55,071 bases of DNA, from positions 1-55,071 of the forward strand of contig CALVLT010000012.1 in assembly GCA_944340905.1 (NCBI GenBank). Reading direction: 5' to 3'. A model generated the notes under the pieces. The model did no database searches. It was not told the origin of the DNA and saw only the letters and a list, made by a program, of their open reading frames with translations. The translations under genes and the position numbers were made by a program. This document shows, piece after piece, positions 50,634 through 55,071 of this stretch. The stretch is from an uncultured Clostridia bacterium (lineage in GTDB: Bacteria; Bacillota; Clostridia; Christensenellales; Borkfalkiaceae). Each line of letters opens with the position of its first letter. The first letter of the stretch is position 1.

Positions 50634-50662
50634 AGTATACTACATTTCCGCACGTAATGCAA
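50634..50662 (-). promoter_or_regulatory. Leaderless promoter of CBS-domain gene
   Basis: -35 TTGCAT (50657-50662) and -10 TATACT (50634-50639) with a 17-bp spacer. Six bases separate the -10 from the ATG at 50627. Confidence 0.7.
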
Positions 50663-50665
50663 GCC

Positions 50666-51340
50666 CTAAAATCCCTTTCTTCCGCTGCGGTAAAATCCGC
50701 GTCGGCGCGTTTCCACAAGGTGATACTCCTGTTCCCGCTCCAGATCGTATACACAGGGAGACTTGGGGGAGGCAAAGCGCACCTTTCCCCCGATGTCCGC
50801 AATGAGCGCATACCCGTAGCCGCACAGCAGCACGGGCAGTCCGCACATGAACGCCTGCGCCCGCGCGAGAACGGGCTCGAGCGATTCGGAGAACTGCTCG
50901 AAGATGCACACGGCGGCATCCGCCCCGCACACGGAGAGCGTCTCGGCAACGCGCGGAAAATACAGGTCCTCTGCCACGATGACGCCCAACTTTCCTGCAG
51001 ACGTATCGAAAATTTTGACACCTGCCCCCGCGCGATACGCGCTGCCGTCGATGCGGTTGAGCATATCCGAAACGCCGAGAATGCGCCCCTTTTCGGCAGC
51101 CACCACGGACTTGCGCCGCATGCCGCGCGCATCGGTGAAACAGCCGCCGAGCACCACGTTCTGCCCATCCTTGGAGAGCAGCGCGACGTCCTCGAAAAGG
51201 TTTGTTTCCCCCTTCAGTTCCCGCTCGTAGCTCACCTGCCCGATCGCCTGAAACCCGCAGATCACAAGGTCGGCCTGCGCGCTCTGGCCGCTCTCGGCGA
51301 ACCCCGCAAGGCTTCCCCCCGTCACAAAACATACCCGCAT
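50666..51340 (-). CDS. Nitrilase-fold protein lacking the catalytic Cys
   Basis: A 224-residue protein of the carbon-nitrogen hydrolase superfamily. The family layout is clear: ADLVICGF (normally ADLVVFPE, with the catalytic Glu), RRKSVVAAEKGRILGVSDM (Lys region) and KLGVIVAEDLYFPRVAETL. The last normally reads G-V-x-x-C-x-D, but Ala123 replaces the catalytic Cys, and the Glu position also seems lost. Probably a catalytically dead member used for binding or regulation. It is shorter than usual (260-300). The ATG at 51340 after GGAGGGGG is preferred over a 21-residue extension. Confidence 0.75.
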   Translation of the reverse strand: MRVCFVTGGSLAGFAESGQSAQADLVICGFQAIGQVSYERELKGETNLFEDVALLSKDGQNVVLGGCFTDARGMRRKSVVAAEKGRILGVSDMLNRIDGSAYRAGAGVKIFDTSAGKLGVIVAEDLYFPRVAETLSVCGADAAVCIFEQFSESLEPVLARAQAFMCGLPVLLCGYGYALIADIGGKVRFASPKSPCVYDLEREQEYHLVETRRRGFYRSGRKGF

Positions 51341-51638
51341 CCCGCTCCCCCTCCACGCAGTATATGCGAAAGCGAAAAAGTTTGCCCACAATAAGACAAT
51401 CAAGAAAATTTACGCCTTGCTTCGCGCAAACCCGCAGGCTTTCCCATCCTTAGCTCCAGCGCCAAAATGCATCGCTGAAGAAGTGCTAAGTGGTAGTGAA
51501 ACGGGATATAACGAAGTAGCTTGGAAAAAGATAAGAAAAACCCGACGGCCTTTGCATGAAGTACCGCGAATGGCAAAATATCAAAAAGGACGGCAAACGC
51601 GTACCGCCGCCGACACAACTAAAAATACCACGCTATGC

Positions 51639-51663
51639 AAAAAGCCCGCACAAGGCGGGCTTT
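51639..51663 (-). terminator. Terminator of the phage-like operon
   Basis: AAAGCCCGC (51641-51649) pairs with GCGGGCTTT (51655-51663). On the minus strand five T follow. Confidence 0.75.
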
Positions 51664-51690
51664 GCTGGCGCAGAGAAGAGGATAGCTTTC

Positions 51691-51708
51691 TATACTATAT
51701 ATAGTATA
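51691..51708. other. Perfect A+T palindrome
   Basis: TATACTATATATAGTATA is a perfect 18-bp dyad within an A+T-rich patch. A second one, ATGTTATGTAACAT, lies at 51748-51761. A protein-binding or recombination site is possible. Confidence 0.35.
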
Positions 51709-51761
51709 TATTTTTCATTATATAATACTATATATTGTGTATTTTAATGTTATGTAACATT

Positions 51762-52655
51762 TTAATAATCTTTGGCGTCTTTTTCCGTCTCGCACCACTT
51801 GATAAAACGCTCCTGCTCGTCGGCGCGGGCGTCCATTTCGCGCACTTCCTGCTGCGTGGAGAAATTATACCCGCCGATCATGCCGAGCGCCCCGAAGAAC
51901 GCCACGAGGGCGAGTTTGATGACGCATTGTATCACAGCCTCGGCGGAAAAATTGAAGATGACGTCCTGCAAAAACGACGCAGACAATCCGCACGTCAGAA
52001 TTGACGTGAGCGCCGTGCGCAGATTGATGAGCATGTTCTTTTGCTTGGTCTTGGTCCGTTCGGAGGGCGATCTCTGCCGCCTGCCGCCCTCCTCGTCGTT
52101 ATAGAGGTACCGATCGTCGAAGTGCATGCGATGCACCTTTCCCGCCTTGCAAATTGCCTCCATCTCCCCTTCCGTCAGGTCGGGGTACTTTTTGGCAAGC
52201 TCTTTTTTTCTGTATTTGCAGAAATCCTCGCGGAACGATTTGAGCGGGACACCGACGCGGGCGAGGATGTTGTTCTGCGCTTCGTCCAAATGCGCTTGTT
52301 CCCAGGCACGGCAATATTCCGCCGTATAGCGGGCATAGTTGCGTTCCGTGATTTTCTTTGCGTTATCCCGTACCCGTTGAGCGGCGCGCAGCCACACGTC
52401 CGTCCTGCGCCCCCTGCGGAGCGTATATGACCGCAGGAGGATATAGATAGACATCGTGCACACACAGATAATGGCGCCGTCCACGCCGACGTCCCGCCAG
52501 CTGATCTCGGGCGAAAAGACAAACTGCACGAGGAACGCGCAGACGATCGCCACGACGAGTGCGGCAACGATGACGAGCGTGGAGGCGTCGAGGAAGTCCG
52601 CCGTTGAGACCTTTTTCTTTTCGGCGGGCTTCCTTTCTTCGTCGAAATTGAACAT
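51762..52655 (-). CDS. Uncharacterised membrane protein (phage-like module)
   Basis: A 297-residue protein. Two transmembrane helices lie near residues 25-50 and 58-75 (LVIVAALVVAIVCAFLVQF; GAIICVCTMSIYILL). A large basic cytosolic middle has many Arg/Lys and a Tyr-rich stretch, and another pair of hydrophobic segments lies near 220-265. A charged C-terminus ends it. Not recognised. It starts one base after the stop of the preceding gene, and is last in the compact operon before the terminator. Possibly a phage-encoded membrane function such as lysis or exclusion, unproven. Confidence 0.65.
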   Translation of the reverse strand: MFNFDEERKPAEKKKVSTADFLDASTLVIVAALVVAIVCAFLVQFVFSPEISWRDVGVDGAIICVCTMSIYILLRSYTLRRGRRTDVWLRAAQRVRDNAKKITERNYARYTAEYCRAWEQAHLDEAQNNILARVGVPLKSFREDFCKYRKKELAKKYPDLTEGEMEAICKAGKVHRMHFDDRYLYNDEEGGRRQRSPSERTKTKQKNMLINLRTALTSILTCGLSASFLQDVIFNFSAEAVIQCVIKLALVAFFGALGMIGGYNFSTQQEVREMDARADEQERFIKWCETEKDAKDY

Positions 52656-52656
52656 A

Positions 52657-53088
52657 TCAGATCACCCCGAGTTCCTTCATGGTCTTTGCCTGCCCGTCCT
52701 TTGCCTTGTACTTGCGATGCAGTCCCCAGAAACCGCATGCGAGAATCCCGCCCACAAAGGCAACACTCTCGATCACTTTGAAGGTGGACACATACTCCGC
52801 AAAAACGTCCAGCGTAAAAAAGCCTGCACAGCAAAGAAAGATAAGGGCAAGCCAGTTAAAAAACGGGAAGTGCATGAAGAATGACTTGAAAAAACCGAAC
52901 ACGAACGGGATCGTGTTGAGGAACACAAGCGCAAGTCCGATGCCCCATTTCAAGCCGGTGCTTTCCACCATAAAAGGCAAAAGACATGCAGTCGCGACAA
53001 CATGCGGAATAAAACAACAGGCAAGCGCAAGCCAGAAATACGCATATCTGCGGCGTCTGTACTGCGCGGGCGTCATGGACTTACTCAT
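52657..53088 (-). CDS. Uncharacterised four-helix membrane protein (phage-like module)
   Basis: A 143-residue protein with four hydrophobic helices (about 17-40, 46-68, 74-95, 100-120), a basic N-terminus (YRRRRYAYFW) and a Lys-rich tail. Its ATG overlaps the end of the upstream gene by 8 nt. No family recognised. Size and topology would suit a holin-like or membrane-anchoring protein, but there is no endolysin in the window to support that. Confidence 0.65.
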   Translation of the reverse strand: MSKSMTPAQYRRRRYAYFWLALACCFIPHVVATACLLPFMVESTGLKWGIGLALVFLNTIPFVFGFFKSFFMHFPFFNWLALIFLCCAGFFTLDVFAEYVSTFKVIESVAFVGGILACGFWGLHRKYKAKDGQAKTMKELGVI

Positions 53089-53494
53089 CTTTTGCCATCT
53101 CCTCGTTGGACGCCTTCAGCGCGGCGCGGCGTTCCTCAAACTTCTGGTTCTCACCGAGAAGCGCGAGCAGCGCCTCATTTTGAGCGGTGAGCGCCTGATA
53201 TTCCTTGTTCTTCGATCGGAACAGGGAAAGGAAGAAATTTTTCAGGGCATTCAGCGCCTTTTTGCCGAATACGATCACAATAATGACGAGTACCGCCGCA
53301 AGGATAGACCCCCAGATGGGAGAATACTCTCCGAGCCACGAAACAAATTCCTGCCACCCGTCTTTTACGACGTCGGGAGAATCGTCGGGAACGAGGGAGA
53401 GAAGATACTGTTCCACCGTTCCCCAATCGGCAATGATGCGGTCATAGTACTGCTGCCACTGGTCACCGTAACGTTCTTTCAGTTGCGCGATAAC
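53081..53494 (-). CDS. C-terminal part of a frameshifted membrane protein
   Basis: About 137 residues without a normal start codon. It begins in the -1 frame exactly where the upstream signal-peptide gene ends: VIAQLKERYGDQWQQYYDRIIADW, then a transmembrane helix (PIWGSILAAVLVIIVIVFGKKA), then a coiled-coil tail ending MAKDE. Joined to the upstream piece it gives a sensible protein: signal peptide, acidic linker, amphipathic helix, TM, coiled coil. Either a single-base error, a real mutation, or recoding. A GTG at 53416 could start a shorter independent protein. Confidence 0.6.
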   Translation of the reverse strand, partial: VIAQLKERYGDQWQQYYDRIIADWGTVEQYLLSLVPDDSPDVVKDGWQEFVSWLGEYSPIWGSILAAVLVIIVIVFGKKALNALKNFFLSLFRSKNKEYQALTAQNEALLALLGENQKFEERRAALKASNEEMAKDE

Positions 53495-53706
53495 CCGTCG
53501 ATAAGCGCCTGCAAACCGCCCTCTCCGCCCTCCTGCGGCGTCTCTTCGGGCTGTTCGGGTTCTTCTTCGGTCACAGGCTCCTGTTCCTCCACGGGCATTT
53601 CCTGCGCCGTTTCCTCCGCGCTTGCAGTGACATAGATGCAGCTCGCGGTGATCCCGAACAGCAGCATGACCGCCGCAAGGAACACAATGAAAATTTTCTT
53701 TGTCAT
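53479..53706 (-). CDS. Signal-peptide protein with acidic linker (N-terminal part)
   Basis: A 75-residue reading frame. Residues 1-30 are a signal peptide or membrane anchor (FIVFLAAVMLLFGITASCIYVTASA). An acidic Glu/Pro linker follows (PVEEQEPVTEEEPEQPEETP), then a Gly-rich turn and a helix that stops at LSRN. The helix continues naturally in the other frame (see 53081-53494), so this is probably the N-terminus of a frameshifted gene. Its ATG overlaps the upstream stop (ATGA). Confidence 0.6.
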   Translation of the reverse strand: MTKKIFIVFLAAVMLLFGITASCIYVTASAEETAQEMPVEEQEPVTEEEPEQPEETPQEGGEGGLQALIDGLSRN

Positions 53707-54341
53707 ATCTTTGCCTCCTCTTTGATCGCCGCAAGTTCTTCTGCGGTGAAATCTTCCTTTGAAAATCCGAGCGCCGTCAGAAACTGTTCGAGCGAAAGAC
53801 TGCGCGTGTTGACGTAGACATTCCGCTGATAGTCCGTATAGGCATACCGCAGGAACGCCACGGCGAGCTTGTGCAGCGCCTTGTTCTGTTCCGCAAGTGC
53901 CATTTCCAATGTGTCTTTCTGCCCTTCGAGCGCTTTCCGGAATGTATCGCTTTGCAGCGCAATCGTCTTTCCTCGCACGGAGGCCTCATCCTTGATGGCT
54001 TTCTCAAGTTCTGCCGCTCTGCGCTGTAAGACGGACAACTCGGGGAACGCGGTGACTTCGCCGTCCACGCTCATGACCTCGAGCGGCTCTACGGCGTAAC
54101 TTTCCACCAGTTTTCCGTGGATATACCGCTTGACCGCCGCATTCAGTGTCCCCTCCGTAACGGAGAGGCTGATGCGCCCGTCCTTCGGGATTGCGACCTT
54201 GCGTTTGCCCGCGACGAGGAAGTAATCGCCGTTGGGGTCTGGCAGCGTAAAACGGAGTTCCAGCTCCCCCGCCTCCACCAAAAAGGGAGAGCCGTCGTCA
54301 TACTTCGCGACGCTCCCCCGTTTCAAAACGATATTCCGCAT
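53703..54341 (-). CDS. Phage-like structural protein, possibly baseplate/tail
   Basis: A 212-residue protein. The first 95 residues look like beta strands (SPFLVEAGELELRFTLPDPNGDYFLVAGKRKVAIPKDGRISL), similar in style to the N-terminal domain of phage upper-baseplate proteins. Then comes a long coiled coil (PELSVLQRRAAELEKAIKDE ...) and a C-terminal helical segment that includes LSLEQFLTALGFSKEDF. No specific family identified. It is coupled to both neighbours (1-nt gap, ATGA overlap). Confidence 0.6.
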   Translation of the reverse strand: MRNIVLKRGSVAKYDDGSPFLVEAGELELRFTLPDPNGDYFLVAGKRKVAIPKDGRISLSVTEGTLNAAVKRYIHGKLVESYAVEPLEVMSVDGEVTAFPELSVLQRRAAELEKAIKDEASVRGKTIALQSDTFRKALEGQKDTLEMALAEQNKALHKLAVAFLRYAYTDYQRNVYVNTRSLSLEQFLTALGFSKEDFTAEELAAIKEEAKI

Positions 54342-54342
54342 G

Positions 54343-54918
54343 TTATGCCTCCAGCGCCATGACGGCCGCCTCGTTCGCGTTCACTGTCTCCCGCGCCTGT
54401 TTGCGCTTGGTGAGCTGTTCGGCATACTCTGTCTGCAAGGCGGTAACTTCTTCCGCATTCCCCTCCGACATCGCCTCCGCGATTTTCAGAACGATGTAGT
54501 CCGTTGCGGAAAGGTATGCCTTTGCCTCCGAGATCGCTTTGCGCGCCGCGATGGCGGCAAGATCCTGCTCGGTGTACGGCACATAGACGTAGATGTCCTC
54601 TGTTTCGTCCCATGCCTCTTTGGCGGGTGTTGCGGCGATGCGTTTCAGGTCTCTGCCCTTGGGGACGGAGGTCGTCTCGCCCGTCTCAGGGTCGGTGATC
54701 TCGTTGGTGTAGACCGCAGTCACCTCGTACCACCTCTCGCCGATCTGCGTGACCGTCTTGCCCTCGCCTTGGAGCGCCAGCGCGTTCTCTTCTTCCGTCG
54801 CAGCCGCCACCGAATCGTGATGGGCGAGGAGCAGCTTGTCCTCTGCCAGCCTCCCGAGCGTCAGGTCATACTCCGTCAGCTCCTGCGTCTTGTCCTGATT
54901 GAATACTCTTTTTTCCAT
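54343..54918 (-). CDS. Phage-like tail-associated protein
   Basis: A 191-residue protein, mostly charged. It has a central strand region (IGERWYEVTAVYTNEITDPETG) and a C-terminal helical part: ARKAISEAKAYLSATDYIVL followed by KIAEAMSEGN and a coiled coil ending KRKQARETVNANE. The L-x-x-T-D-Y-x-x-L-K pattern is like small proteins next to tail fibres in Firmicutes phages (XkdW-like). A tail-fibre assembly or chaperone role is inferred from position. Good AAGGAG ribosome site. Confidence 0.65.
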   Translation of the reverse strand: MEKRVFNQDKTQELTEYDLTLGRLAEDKLLLAHHDSVAAATEEENALALQGEGKTVTQIGERWYEVTAVYTNEITDPETGETTSVPKGRDLKRIAATPAKEAWDETEDIYVYVPYTEQDLAAIAARKAISEAKAYLSATDYIVLKIAEAMSEGNAEEVTALQTEYAEQLTKRKQARETVNANEAAVMALEA

Positions 54919-54936
54919 AATGATCTCCTTTCTTTT

Positions 54937-55071
54937 TTATGCTTTTCTCCATGCGTATACTCTATTGGACCCTATCGAAAAACTCCCGAGGCTCGTCCAA
55001 TCCCCGCCGATGATGGACGCGGGAGAGGTGTTGGTTGTGCTGAAATAGATAGGAACCTGTATTTCATGAAC
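54937..55071 (-). CDS. Phage tail-fibre-like protein, C-terminal end only
   Basis: Partial: the last 44 residues of a gene that begins beyond the right edge. It reads through IYFSTTNTSPASIIGGDWTS and ends with YAWRKA before TAA. The T-x-x-x-x-P-x-x-x-x-G-G-x-W pattern is the common tip motif of phage tail fibres and baseplate proteins. It is the strongest sign that the right end of the window belongs to a prophage or a phage-tail-like particle. Confidence 0.7.
   Translation of the reverse strand, partial: VHEIQVPIYFSTTNTSPASIIGGDWTSLGSFSIGSNRVYAWRKA

Larger units (their letters stand above)
51341..51761. other. Gap between chromosomal genes and the phage-like module
   Basis: A 421-nt stretch without a convincing gene. 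Frames at 51417-51704 (+), 51556-51747 (+) and 51400-51618 (-) lack recognisable content. The right third becomes strikingly A+T rich. Sub-features are the terminator at 51639-51663 and the dyad at 51691-51708. It may hold the junction of the mobile element. Confidence 0.5.

Noticed and set aside
51400-51747. Small frames on both strands before the phage-like module
   Set aside because: No ribosome site, no motif, and they mutually overlap. The plus-strand ones cross a terminator hairpin.
53479-53500. Programmed -1 frameshift site
   Set aside because: No X-XXY-YYZ heptamer and no obvious downstream pseudoknot at the frame switch; kept only as an unexplained frameshift.
1-55071. Insertion sequences, integrases, CRISPR-cas, rRNA genes or a replication origin
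   Set aside because: I looked for transposase/integrase motifs, repeat-spacer arrays, rRNA-like sequence and DnaA-box clusters and saw none I could support.

Overview
The window looks like chromosome of a Gram-positive anaerobe of the class Clostridia with a fairly high G+C content. I infer an uncultured gut-type lineage near Christensenellales, but placement below class is a guess. Supporting signs are strong Shine-Dalgarno sites, consensus sigma-A promoters with 17-bp spacers, an intact SigK-type sporulation sigma factor, three DegV proteins, the electron-bifurcating NfnAB pair, an archaeal/eukaryal-type prolyl-tRNA synthetase, and a methionine synthase whose reactivation domain is a separate protein. 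Most genes are on the minus strand.

Layout. (1) 0.37-6.85 kb: a probable metal/iron-limitation locus with flavodoxin, a DUF3793 protein, a ZIP transporter, an IrtAB/YbtPQ-like ABC pair, and MarR and XRE regulators. Two promoters here carry the same pair of perfect palindromes, both 33 bp apart. (2) 6.9-15.3 kb: metK, a PflA-like radical SAM protein, an ABC-F ATPase, Hsp20, an SDR enzyme, a small SHOCT-like membrane protein and a GH51 arabinofuranosidase. (3) 15.4-24.1 kb: a phosphate block with sensor kinase, response regulator, Na/Pi symporter, PhoU, PstB, a fused PstC-PstA permease and a PstS whose two halves are in circularly permuted order, behind a run of PHO-box-like repeats. (4) 24.5-35.1 kb: nucleoside hydrolase, asnS, proS, a DegV/DUF4430/ECF-S operon (possibly for cobalamin), phosphohexomutase, transketolase and nitroreductase. 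(5) 35.2-41.2 kb: an overlapping metF / MetH-activation / metH operon, sigK, a second DegV and tRNA-Leu(UAG). (6) 41.3-51.3 kb: malic enzyme next to an LDH-family enzyme carrying the malate-type Arg, a flavin-reductase-like fusion, YitT, a very Cys-rich small protein, tRNA-Pro(AGG), nfnAB, a third DegV, a CBS protein and a nitrilase-fold protein without its catalytic Cys. (7) 51.4-55.07 kb: a compact phage-tail-like module of overlapping minus-strand genes that runs off the right end. One member is frameshifted.

Two cross-cutting signals stand out. Several genes (metK, the radical SAM gene, the nucleoside hydrolase and the CBS protein) have consensus promoters placed so that the predicted transcript starts at or within about 3 nt of the ATG, which suggests leaderless mRNAs. 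Several intergenic gaps (about 11.1, 20.1, 24.3 and 26.9 kb) share patches of one dispersed, hairpin-rich non-coding repeat family.

Genes that plausibly work together: nptA with its two-component system and the pst/phoU genes for phosphate; metF, the activation protein, MetH, metK and a candidate B12 transporter for methionine/SAM; and malic enzyme, the LDH/MDH enzyme and NfnAB for C3/C4 flux and NADPH/ferredoxin balance.
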